A stretch of 64,000 nt of DNA from Sequoia sempervirens (lineage: Eukaryota; Streptophyta; Pinopsida; Cupressales; Cupressaceae). Location of the stretch: the NCBI GenBank assembly GCA_007258455.2, contig VDFB02344161.1, forward strand, positions 124,001 through 188,000, written 5' to 3'. Both the position numbers and the translations under genes were made by a program. The notes beneath the pieces were generated by a model. The model saw only the letters and a list, made by a program, of their open reading frames with translations, was not told where the DNA came from and did no database searches. This document shows, in pieces, positions 34,296-45,478 of the stretch; position 1 is the first letter of the stretch; every line of letters begins with the position of its first letter.

Positions 34296-35705
34296 TCATT
34301 TTGGCTTGAAGGAATGTGCCCGCTGCTATTTGGGTTGTACATTGACAAACTAGAGGAGTGGCTAGACAAGTTTGGTGGTGGGGGTGTTCACTTGACCAGC
34401 TATGTAATAAAGTTGCTTCTATATGCAGATGATCTTATTTTAATGGAAAAAACAGTGCACGATTTGAGGGAACACTTGAAAGCTCTAGAATTGTTGCTAA
34501 GAGGTGGGGATGCAGGTGAACACCAGCAAAATTAAGGTCATGATCTTTACCTTGAAAAGAAAGAAGGTCCAAATGGAATTTGTCTTTGAAGGCATCCCCT
34601 TGCAAGTAGTTAATGACTATAAATATCTTGGCCTTGATCTCCACAATAAGCTCAGTTGGGAGACATGTAGAGCAAAAAGAATATGAGGAGGTTGGAAAGC
34701 CTTATACTCACTACAAAATAGATGCAAGAGGGCTGAACTGTGGGATTGAAAAACTAAGAGAACTCTCTTTGGGTTGCTAGTGGTACCGGTAGTGTTATAC
34801 GGGTGTGAAATTTGGGGTGGCAACACATCAGCAATGAAGTGGAGATAGATAGAGAGATTACAAAAACATCTTAATCATTAGTAGCCTCAAAATAAAATCG
34901 TTTGTTCCCTATGAGATTGCCTTAGCTGAAGCTGGGGTCTTTCTTGTGGAGTTGTCAGCTATGATCCGGTTGCTAAGTTATATAAAGAGGCTAGAGAACA
35001 TGAAGCTAACTCGCTGGCCCAAGCATAAGAGAAATTAGACAGAAGGAAGAGCACACGGACGAAACAAAATGACAAGTGAATGAATAAATGGGGTATTAGC
35101 ATAAAAGAGTGCCCGAATAACAATGGGGCAATCAAAAAGTATGTGCAAGAAAAAGTCAAAGAAAGCATGCGAACAAAGCAACTTGAGAGGAAAAGAGATT
35201 ACTATATCAAGCATTTCAATCCTTCATATGGCCATGCACAAAAGAACTATATAGGAGCAGAAATAAAATGGAAAGCAAAAATGCTAATGGCTCAGCTAAG
35301 AACTAGTTTGCATCAGTGTAGGTGTGAAACCGGAAGGTGGACGATACTTAAAAGAAGAGTGCATAGATAGAAGATGTTATTGTACTTTGGAATTGGTGGA
35401 GGCGGAATTGCATTACGTCATTGGATGTCTAGTTTATAGAGATATTCAGGTCAACTACATCAAGATTTTAAATGTGGGCTACTTCAGTAACTTGTTTGAA
35501 GAACAAAGGATAACAAAAATTTCTGATTACTTGATCAAGATACACAATAGAAGATCCAGGTTACAAAAGGAAAGGGAGATCAAGTAGGTGTGGTTTTGGT
35601 GGTTTGTTTGTTTTGGTCTGTTGTGCTTATCCATGTTGCTGGCTATCTGCAGGTCCCATAGGCTGTTTGGCCTCATGGATGTTATTAAAAACATTCATTC
35701 ATTCA
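34296..35705 (+). mobile_element. LINE (non-LTR) retrotransposon 3' fragment
   Basis: A decayed reverse transcriptase in shifted frames: LFGLYIDKLEEWL, the catalytic LLLYADDLIL (34420-34440), GMQVNTSKIKVMIF, YKYLGLDLHNKLSWETCRAKR, VVLYGCEIWGG, then the C-terminal region with IKKYVQEKVK, YIGAEIKWKAKMLMAQLR and RCETGRW (35320). The 3' end is SHRLFGLMDVIK-like text followed by ACATTCATTCATTCATT, a short (ATTC)n tail at about 35690-35708. The 5' half (endonuclease, first RT motifs) is missing. It lies 280 bp after the last recognised RWDD4 exon. Confidence 0.82.
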
Positions 35706-35708
35706 TTG

Positions 35709-37990
35709 TGAGGGCAAGTGGGTGATGCCTTAGCAGCAGATATTTGATAAGATTGTTTCCCAAAATGTCCCATGGAACTCTCCTATATGTGCAAAACATG
35801 CAAACTCTCATATGTGTACAGAATGTGAATTGAGGAAACATATTTTGGGGGTTTGTTGTTTGTGTATTTTTAAAATTATTCCATGACCATTTGTTATGAA
35901 TGCTCAGTGGGCTCCATGACATTTTCTATGTTTACTAAGTTGTTTTCATTCAGGGCAATTTCAATGTGAATATTAATGCAATCAAAAGGCAGATGCTATC
36001 TTTGTTGATGGATTGAGAGAAATGTCATGTTACTTTTTTTTAATAATGTTAAATATATTATATCGGTATTGAAGGAGGAATTACAACAGTGGGCTTATAC
36101 AAACAAAGTCATAAGCTGGAATAATGAATTGTGGACGATTCTCAAAAGTCCAGCTTGAGAAGGAATTCCTCTTCAACCAGGCAATTGACCTAACTAAGAT
36201 AGATCAAGAGATCACCAAAAATTAATTTCACTGTGAACAGCATGATTGATAATATATATATCAAATGTTATCATACTGAGACTGGAAGAAATAAACAGCT
36301 AAGTGATCATGGCCTGTATTTTTCATTAAATAAGTATTGAAATTGAGCCATTTGAATTTTTCAAGGAGCATACTAGTCCAACTGTTCCTTTTCTTCATTT
36401 TTACCATGTTGAATTTGTTAAGAGGCCCCTTAAGCACCTTCCTGCAGTTTCTGGTTGGATCCAAGTGTTTTAGGCAGAATAGCAAGTGTCAGGTTGGTAG
36501 ATTGGGCCCTGACCATCAGGGCTGCATTCCTGGATTGTGCTGGAATTGCCGGTTTGGTGAGTCATTCTCTTTGTTCCTCTGCTGTTTTCAACATTATTTT
36601 GTATCGCCTTCATATCGCCTTCACAAGGGCTAAACAGAGCAATGGGAGTCCTGTTTTTAGGATGGTGAGAGTTACCAGTCTCCTGAGTGCTTTCTCTTGA
36701 TTTGAAGCCCCTTGATTGTTGATGTAGGTTGATGGGTTATACTTTGTAGGGCCACTGAATCTATGGAGGCTATATGATGAGCCAACAGGAATGCTTAGGA
36801 TGATAAATGCCTCACAATCCCTTGAAGTGGCTTGGGGAGAAAAAAGATAAATGAATACTTGGCAGCTGGATAAGTTCATTTGAAATTTGTGGGGCTAATT
36901 TGGGATAAATCCTTCTTGGTTGAATTGGGAACAGTGGAGGATAATTAGCCCTAGGCAGAGTTGCTGAAACATGTCTAGGATTGAGGGTAAGAGCAGTGTA
37001 ACATTTCAAATAACCGCCTAAAAAAAGATGCAGAGTTTTGGAATGACTGATCTAATCAGCAGTCAGCTGGTGGCTAGCCATCTCAGTAGCCCCTTATTTC
37101 TTCTTTCTATAAACTATGAAGCACCCAATTTCCCCCAAAAAGTAATTGCATTTGCAATAAGGGGTTGTCTGTAAATAGATTTTAAAATCATTCTGGAATT
37201 TCTAAGAAGCTCCATATCTTGGTACCTGTGCTTGAAAATCAGATTGGGAGATGCTTGGTGTGATTTGAAATGAATTTGCATAGATCAGAAATCTTTTGAA
37301 TTTCTCTAGAGATTCTTTGTTGCTGTGAAATCGATTACAGATTAAAACCATCATTTCTAAGTGACATCAAATACAAGGGGCTTGGAGAGTTGATGTTAGT
37401 AATTGATGGGTGTCTGTCTTTGTGGTTGTGGAATAGCTATCAATTGAAAAAACAGCATGAATGATTCCTCCTGCTCATCGGCAAAAGAGGTCGAGCATCT
37501 TGTTTGCAGTCTAAGGTATGAAAACACTTCAGATTTGTTGTTTTTATCTCATGGAAAATTACTTGTCATCAAGATGTTAGAGAAGGGGATAAACTCGCAT
37601 TATAGGGCATGTGTACTCTTTGATTCAAGTTTGAGATTGTGATTGCATATAGGACCTGGGTGATCTCTTGAGGGTCATTACCTTAGATGAGATATCTTTT
37701 GGTGATTTTGCTTGGTCTATTTTGGACCTGCATTGCATGGTATTTGACTTTCATGGCTACCCTTGAGTAGAGAGTATTATCATGAGCATGATGGGTTGAT
37801 CCTAAATTGGGATAACTGTACCACAGATTGACAACAAGGCATGAGGAGGTTGTCTGATGATGAGGTGATATCCTTATTCAACAGCAGAACCATGCCCATG
37901 ACAGTGATGGACCTAATCTACAGTCCTAACACTGCTATTATCAGTATTAGCAGCCACCACATTATCCCATTGGTTTTCACATAGGACACT
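35709..37990. other. no gene recognised
   Basis: Mixed AT-rich sequence with short ORFs only. It could contain UTR or intron sequence of the FPP pseudogene or a terminal exon of the RWDD4-like gene, but I cannot place either. Confidence 0.35.
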
Positions 37991-38032
37991 TCCAAAGCTG
38001 GTGCAGACTGTCTCCAAATATCTAACAATACA

Positions 38033-38212
38033 ATGATGGCATGCCAACAATCTGAGGAAAGATTAAAGAGTTTGAATGAAAAGCTGTTTCAGACCCTTGT
38101 AGACAATATTGCCAAAGGTAATTTGGTGAAACAACATGCTAAAGTTGCAGAAGAAACTGTTTCAGGTTGGACGCAAGATATTAATTTTCATGATGAAGAG
38201 TTGTTTGTTCAG
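38033..38212 (+). pseudogene. filament-like plant protein (FPP) fragment, N-terminal exon
   Basis: The frame from 38033 encodes SEERLKSLNEKLFQTL then NLVKQHAKVAEETVSGW, the highly conserved N-terminal coiled-coil segment of plant FPP (DUF869) proteins, where AKVAEEAVSGWEK is near invariant. The next residues (TQDINFHDEELFVQ) depart from the family. It ends at CAG|GTTAGT, a good splice donor. FPPs are long coiled-coil proteins, some acting at the cortex and on microtubule organisation. The rest of the gene is found as a damaged block at 45.5-46.6 kb. Confidence 0.72.
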
Positions 38213-38899
38213 GTTAGTGTGGCAATCCATTTGATTGGTGTATTTGGCGTGTATGCTCCAACTGGTTGTATGTGGCAGAGATCCTGGTTGGGGATTTTCC
38301 TAATGATCTTGAAGCTTACTGGTGTGGGGAATTGTTGTGACCTATTTCACACATCGCCCCATTGCAAATGGGGACCCTAGGAGTTTGCTTTTTAGGGCTT
38401 TGCCGTTGCGCTTCAGTTTCATTGATCTCTGTTTGGGGGTTTAGAGTTTGAGTTTTTGAATGGTCACCCGAGTCAAGTGAAGAATTTGAGCCTGAATCAT
38501 TGTGCAAGCATCATCATAGTGCTTAGGAGGCCTGAGGGACAAAGACCGACTGTCGTTTCAGTCAATTCTAACATCTCCTACATTTTGGGGATTGTCCCTT
38601 AGGAACCCCTATTGTTTAGGGACTTTATTTTTGGCATTTTTGGCCTATTCTGGACTTACTATTTTTTAGGGGCTATTTTTGGAAAGTTACTATTTTTGGA
38701 AAAATTTCTATTTTTGGCAGGGTTTCCATTTTTAGAAAGTGCCCGGATTTCAAAAAATTAGTTAGAAGTCTCAAAAAACCAATGGAAAATCATGAAAATC
38801 AATAAAAAGGAATGAGAAATGGGCACATGGCGAAATAACCAGCATAGAATTCATGGCAAAATTTGCCTAAGTGTGGAAAATGGCGCCCAAGGTAATGGC

Positions 38900-39520
38900 T
38901 TGAGACTTGGACAAGTCCGCCATGGAGAGCAAGATAATGGCATGGACAACAAGCAAGTCCGCCATAGGAAGGTAATGCAATGGCATGACACTTGGTCAAG
39001 TCCGCCCTTGACATGGCTTGACATAATGCAAAGTCCGCCCTTGGAAGAGAGTTTGGATGGCATGAGCCAATACAAAGTCCGCCCAACATGGAGAGATATG
39101 GCTTAAACAAGTGGAAAGTCCGCCCCATGTAGAATGGCTAGGTGATGTGCCAAGTCCGCCCAAGGAAATAAGCCATGGCATGAGACAATGGAAAGTCCGC
39201 CCCAAGGCAATGGCACAAGCTAAGGCAAAGTTTGCCCAACATAAGAGGGTAATTGCAAGAGGTTAAGCAAATTCTGCCCAACATGGAGAGATATGGCTTA
39301 AACATGTGGAAAGTCCGCCCCATGTAGAGTGGCTTGAACATAGGCTAAGTCCGCCCTTGGAAAATATGAATGGCTCAACATAATGCAAAGTCTGCCCGAG
39401 CATGGAATGATATAAGGTAAAGTCCGCCCAACATAAAAGACATGGCAAAAACACTAGTAAAGTCCGCCATACCTAGAGGAAGTGGAAAAAATCGAAATTT
39501 TGGCTAAGTCCAAACATTGG
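38900..39520 (+). repeat. array of AGTCCGCC motifs at irregular spacing
   Basis: About 12 exact AGTCCGCC words plus roughly four degenerate ones in 600 bp, spaced 20-70 bp, separated by variable text with ATGGCTTGA or CATGG-type words. One 55-bp segment (39079-39134) is repeated nearly exactly at 39279-39334. The motif is conserved while spacers vary, which is unlike a plain minisatellite. It lies upstream of the large ORF. Confidence 0.75.
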
Positions 39521-40316
39521 ACATTGAAATGTTAAATGATATGCCCAGAAAATGAGAAATTTGCTTGAGACTTAGGAAGTTGGAGAAATTATGACAAAAT
39601 TAACTGGAAGAAAAAATTTGCCATAGGCAAAGACAAAGAAAATAACTTAGAAAAATCAAATTTTCCTTAGGATAAAAATAAAAGGTCATAATTAAAATAA
39701 AGGGGTTGAAAAATGACACATGAAAATAATTATTTTAATTATTTTAATTTTTATTTTCAACACCCAAAGAGATAAAATTTGAAATTTTTCTCTAAGACTC
39801 AAATTTGGAAAAAGACAAAAAAGACTTCACTGAACTGCGCCATAATTGCAACTTTCCGGAGACTAATGCTGAAGATAAAATTTGCCAAGGAAGCTTTTAA
39901 TGGAAACAACTAGGATTTTACTAAATGGGTCGAACTTCTCATCTTTATAATTGATTTTGCTTCTCATTTTTGATCATTCAGTTTTCGAAAGAGAAGTTGT
40001 GAGAAGAAATTTTGGCTAAGGCAAGAAAGTTGTGAAGTTGAGACAGAAGGAGAAAAGCGAATTCATACCAGCAAGCACTGTGATCTTGTCCATTTTATTT
40101 TTTCCGGAATACCAAGCAGATTTACTTTCTTCACTTCATTTTGGCACGAGAAACTTCATTCATCTATTGGATAAATTCTTTCGTTTCCAGCATAATCTTT
40201 CACGAAGTTTGATTTGTCACTTGGCTGGAATATTTTTCAAGTAACTTAAATTTTAATTTCTGAATTTTAATATTTTCTTTGTACATTCTTGCAGATTTAT
40301 TTTCGAGAAAATACAA

Positions 40317-43300
40317 ATGAAGTTCGCCAGTAAGGGTTCGCAGCCATAGTCCAAGATCAAATACAAACGGGAAAATATCGTGGATACCGACCTTGGCCAT
40401 GTAGACTTTGATGATTTTAAAAGAACGATGTATGGAAGTGATGGATTTTTACCCACGCCAATTGCAAGAAGGATGATGCGCAATGGCATTGTTCATGCAG
40501 TTGGATTTCCGCTAGCAAAAGAATGTCCAGAGCTCATGGTAGAGTGTGCATTGCATTATAATGCACAAGAAAAACAGATAGAGGCACCTGATGGAAGAGT
40601 ACTGGCATATTTGACTGAGCCAGCCATACAAGAGACATTTGGAATTCTAGCTTACCACTGGACATCTTATCAAATGAAGGATGATGCACGAAAACTTTAT
40701 GAAGATCAACAAGGCCTTTGTGCATCAAATATGAACAAGTCCTAGTTGGAAAAGCCCAAACCTACTGCCAAAAAGATGCCGAAGAAGTTGTCTAGAACCG
40801 ATTTTAAAGAAGAATACAAAGATATTGTCTTGCTGCTGAACAAAATGGTGGGCAATCCTCAGGGTGCACCCTTTGAAACCTGGATGTATTATTTCATTGA
40901 TGAAATAACTTTCGGGGTGAAGATGTTCAACTGGTCAAGAATGATCAGTGACAATCTCCACGAGCAGTTGGTCAACCTAGAGAGAACCAAAACCTTTCAT
41001 ATGAGTTCTTATGTCATATATCTGCTTGCAAGGACCTATAGATATGTTGGCCTGATTTGCAAAGGTGTAATTGGAAATGGCGAAGGAGAGTTCAAGTCCT
41101 ACGATTGCTACCCGCAGTTGTAGTTGAAGGAGAAGTCACACTTCAAACGGGTGCATGATGCCTTTCTTATGTATATCACTCGAATTCTCCAAGGCGGAAC
41201 ACATCAGAGGCTCACCCGTGAGGCCAAAAGTTTGATTGACAAATATGGATCCTGGTTCATCCAGTTTCCCAGATTTACATACATCAGGATTCAAGGATTC
41301 ATAGGTTGCCCATACAGATTGCCAATCTATCCTACCAACAAAATGGTTTTGCTGGAAGTTCTGAGGCAATTGGAGACATATCGGAATATTCAAAGGACCA
41401 AGCAAAAGGCCTCCATTACTTTCTCTTTCTTCATCGGCAATATGGAAGAATCATGTCCATCGACGCAAGCAGCAAAGAGTGCCCGATTGGAGATACAAAG
41501 ATACCTGTTCATATCCTACAAGCCTAGAGTTGACTTCGATCCACTTCATCACATTGGAACTGTGGACAGAAGGAAATATAAACACAAAATTGACTTAGAA
41601 GACTTTTGGGCAAATGCCACTGATGAATATGACGTAAGAAAAAGACTGTGGTTAAGGTTGCCGCTAGATATGATAAGGACGACAAAACTCTTTCGAGTAC
41701 CTGATCAGTTGGATGATGATGGAGTATACATGCAGTGGGGCTTTGATGAAAGGCAGCTGCTTCCTCCTGTGAGGTGGTTTGAGCCTGAGCTTGGTGACCT
41801 GACAACATTCATGAGGCCTGTATTCAAATATTCCCAATGGTGGATGGATCAACAAGTGCAAATTTTGCAACAAAGGAAAGTGTCATTTACATACGATTTA
41901 ATGGGTGATGCAGAGTCTTGTTCTTCAAATTCCGGTGCATCTCAGGGAGGTGCACCAACGGGCGCTGCCAACCTGAAAAAGAGAAAAGAAATTGATGACT
42001 CTGCAAAGTAGAACAAGAAGAAAGCAACAGATGAAGGACCCGCTCAAAAGAAGCAGAAATCCAAGCCCCTTCATTCGGCTACATCCAGAAGTGTAGATTA
42101 AATATTAATCATTGAAGAAGAGTCTTGGGAGCAAGTCATAATTCCCTCACCAGTTTTGGAAAGAGATATGGAGCCAATGCAATTGGAAGATGACGATCAT
42201 CCCTCTCCTACAGGCATGGAGATTCTAGAGTCGGACAATGACATGGATATCATGGATGGAGAATTTGAAGAAGGAATGATTTCCGCTCTCAAGGGAATCC
42301 GGGAAGACCCATTTGTGCAAGAAGTTCAGGATATGCAAAACGTCCAAGATCATCAGGAAGATGGAATTGAACAGTCAACCATCCCAGATTGGCTGAAAGA
42401 AAGACTAAAGAATAAGGCGCCAGTAGAGGTACCAGAAGAAGATGATACCGCAAACTTCTTGGCGAGGCTAGAGCAGACTGCCACAAGAAAGCCAGCTAAG
42501 AAATTTTCTGCCATACAAAGAGATGAGGCTGGTAACCGCACAATGCATATTGTAGTGCCTACAGTTGATAAATTCCAAGACGAGATTGCCCCAAACGAAT
42601 ATGCCATCACAACTATTGATATTGGTCCGACAACAAAAGGACAAGAAGTTGAGGACTTGGATAATTTTGTTGCCACTATCAAGTCTAGGCTGGAGAAAGA
42701 AGTGGTGAAGAAAAGGGAATATAAAAGAGAGATTGAGCGTCTGAAAGAATATATCGAGCATTTAACCAGGCCACTCAATCAAGGTGACCAATCAACACCT
42801 CCACTTCCAAACTCTTCACAAGAACTGGTCATAAATTTTGAAGAGGAATTGACTACAGCCAGAGAAACTAAAGAATGGATGGTAGGAAAGAAAGAAGAGG
42901 CGATGGCATTCGTAGAGAAGTTGGCATATGTTTATGAGCAAACTTCCTTTCTGCTATCACGAGTTGCAAACTTAGCAGAAGCATGGGATGGCCTCCAAGA
43001 CATCCAAAATAAAATTATCCCATGTCTTCGAGAGATAAAGGAAATTCCAAAGTAGAGATTGATTGATGAGAAGATTATCGAAGCTGGCGTTGCATATGAT
43101 TTCAGTAGCTTGTACTATGCATTGATCTCATGAGGGGAAGTCATGGAAAGAGTAAAGGAAGATGGTGCCAAAATTGAAGAGCAAGCAAAGGAGATTCGGA
43201 GTAAGATTTTCCAAATGGCTGCGGATGTGCTTGACAAAGATATTGTCCGAAGAAAACACTTGCAGCTGGAAAATTTAAAAGATAAAGTTCAAAGGATTTT

Positions 43301-43556
43301 CTCTACCACTTCCAGGTCAATCATGAAGGAAAATTTGACCAAAGCATTCAGCTTCCTGACCGTTCGAGACACTTTCTTGCTGCATGAATCAGAATGGACA
43401 ATCACCTTTGCAGGATGTGCAGAAAGTCTAGACTTGCTGGAGTACAAAGTTAACACGCTGTCGGACATTACCATGGAAGAAGTCAGCATGATCGTGTCCA
43501 GGTTCATCGAATGTAGTGCTTTGCCAGTGGATAAGGATGCAACTCCTAGTGAATGA
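40317..43556 (+). pseudogene. unrecognised 1,080-codon ORF with seven in-frame stops
   Basis: One frame runs without any indel from ATG 40317 to TGA 43554, broken only by stops at 40347, 40743, 41121, 42009, 42099, 43053 and 43131. I do not recognise the family. Visible parts: a globular N-terminal region (FDDFKRTMYGSDGFLPTP; later KYGSWFIQFPRFTYIRIQGF and IGCPYRLPIYP), a lysine-rich stretch near residue 555-590 (KKRKEID, KKQKSKP) that could be a nuclear signal, an acidic segment (residues 610-660), a predicted coiled coil around residues 780-820 (VKKREYKREIERLKEYIEHL) and a helical C-terminus. An alternative start is ATG 40380. It is probably an element-borne protein; plant mobile domain-like or gag-like origins are possible but unproven. 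Confidence 0.6.
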
Positions 43557-43671
43557 GTTCTCTGCAGTTAACTGATTGTTGTTTAGGCAACCCTAATTGG
43601 GGTTTAGTTATTTTGAATCTAGGCTGCTAATCTCATTTTGATCTTGGCCGTTCATTGTACTCGGGAAACTC

Positions 43672-43679
43672 TATATAAA
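43672..43679 (+). promoter_or_regulatory. TATA box
   Basis: TATATAAA in the context AACTCTATATAAACCC, 116 bp after the ORF stop. It is followed by a C-rich tract and then TCACTCTCTCATTTTT, a plausible initiator region. As it lies beyond the ORF it would drive transcription out of the 3' side of the unit, as in an LTR. Confidence 0.55.
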
Positions 43680-43719
43680 CCCCCCGCCCCGCCCCCCCAC
43701 CCCTCCCGCCCCGCCCCGT
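43680..43719 (-). other. G-quadruplex-capable G-run tract (C-rich on +)
   Basis: About 40 bp almost purely C with single G, A or T interruptions, i.e. repeated GGGG and GGGCGGGG runs on the minus strand. It directly follows the TATA box, so it would be the start of a transcript leader (C-rich). Confidence 0.7.
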
Positions 43720-44561
43720 CACTCTCTCATTTTTCATATATAGAGATAGCATGATATAGAGGATTAGAGTAGATAGAAGAGATTGTAGAGCAATAGAGCA
43801 TAGATAATAAGAGAGAGTTTTATGAAATTGTTGCTAAAAACTATTTTGATAATAAAGTTCATAATGCATGAGATGCTTTGAATCTTTTCATTGTCAAATG
43901 GTTGCATGGTTGCATATTTCTCTTCCTCGTAAAGTAGATTTGAGTTAGAATTTCATTTAAATTCATGTTAAAGGAATGATAGATTGATAGTAAAGATTAG
44001 TGAAACTTAGCTCATACTTTCTTTGAGTGGATGCTTTTCATTCAATGCGTAAAGTTAGACTGAGCTTTTGATGTGGATGCTTCAATGTTTACTTCGAATA
44101 ATGTTGTTCTATTGATGGTATTGTTTGTAGTAAAGAAATCTTAAGCACAAATCCCAAAAGATTGCACTTGCTTTGTGTAGTCGTCGTTTAGCGTGGCGAA
44201 ACAAAATATTGTTTATTTAGTTTCACTCAATCCTTGCCGTCTCTTGATTTCATAGGAATAGCATAAGACTTCTAAACCCTTACTCTTTTTTCACTTTTTT
44301 ATCTAAAATCAGAAAATTCCAAAATGTTATTGCATTCGCATCTTTGCTTTTCTGAGTAACTTGCTAAAGTAAATCCCTTTGTGTTCCCGACAAATCACAA
44401 CTCACAATGACCACAGAGCTTATCCACACCTAACTGGAACATTGGAATTGCCGTATGATCTTTCTTGCAGTCTTAGCATACGAGGTAGTTTTTCAAGAGG
44501 GGATAAAGCGTCTTTGGACACTTTATTCTAGAGTGTTTGGTGTGTCATAAAACACGCATCA

Positions 44562-45478
44562 ATAGGAACAAAGTCATTTTTGGATAACAATTGATGGAGA
44601 AACAGCGGCTATCACCATTGGTTACCTATTCACTATTAGACTTCTACAACTTACAAGAAGTCTAATGCGAATTCCAGGCTATAATGAAGTTGTGGCATCC
44701 TTCTTTATGCTTCCTGTGAGTTTGGCATTATACTTTGGAGTTGAATGTAACTCATGGGGTTCACAGCTATTCAGCAGCACTATTGATGAAGAAAATTCTC
44801 AATTAGAGGGAACAACTGTTTCAAGGAGCAGCTACCTTTTCTTCAGCTCTGACATCTGTCCTAACAGCGAGATTACATTATTGAATCCAATGATCGTGTG
44901 GATATTGACAATAAATAAGGAAGTAGACAACAGTGAAGACTTATTTGCAGACTCAAGGATAGAGACTTCAAAGGAAGATAAGAGCTCTTTTAATGTAAGA
45001 AGTGAGAAGCAAGATAGGAGGGTGAGTAAAAGGGAAGGTTTTGTTCTCAGTATCAATGGGTTGTGTTGTCCCTATGCGATAGGTGGATTTGGAGGTGTGT
45101 TTGTTCCTCGTGATTGAGAGCTTAGAAGTAAGGGAACATACAAATTTTCACATGCAACAGGAGACAGATCAACACTCTGGCATACCGCCTATTTAACAGG
45201 AGTTATGGTTTGGTGTGGGTATTATCAATTATGTACCTAGTGAATCATGTATTCTGTCACTAAAGGGGGTGCTGTTTACACAGCTTGGTGCAAATGACCG
45301 TGTAATCTCAGTAGTGATTAGATCACTCAGAATGTTGCCCAAGAAAGCTAATAGAACAAAGAATGTGCTGGGTAGCCAAGTTAAGTGGATGACAGCATGT
45401 TGTGTTGGCGATGATCATAATAATTCTAGAGAAGATAGTTTTAAGTCATCCGCTTCTTCATTGACAACAATTCATTGA
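44562..45478 (+). other. no gene recognised
   Basis: Includes an open frame of 150 codons at 44665-45117 with no recognisable domain, and a frame from 45215 that continues in phase into the FPP block. It may be decayed FPP gene or intron sequence. Confidence 0.35.

Larger units (their letters stand above)
38333..44561 (+). mobile_element. 6.2 kb unit with TG...CA ends, unknown ORF and internal TATA box (putative giant LTR)
   Basis: Left end TGTTGTGACCTATTTCACAC (38333), right end ACACGCATCA (44561). In order it holds about 550 bp of T/G-rich leader, an AGTCCGCC repeat field, a 1,080-codon frame (40317-43556), a TATA box (43672), a C-rich tract and about 840 bp to the end. The 21 bp at 38336 and at 44541 match at 14 positions (TGTGxCxTAxxxCACxCATC). 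A promoter near the 3' side of a TG...CA unit is what a U3-R-U5 LTR would look like, so this could be a solo giant LTR carrying an ORF in U3. No 5-bp target duplication was found, so this is an inference. It lies between two FPP pseudogene blocks. Confidence 0.45.

Noticed and set aside
38799..39454. Several overlapping minus-strand ORFs with repeated GRTFH and GGL-type words
   Set aside because: They are shadows of the AGTCCGCC repeat array and have no coding logic of their own.
44665..45117. 150-codon ORF as a separate gene
   Set aside because: No domain recognised; it lies in the damaged region before the FPP block and is kept only as unassigned sequence.
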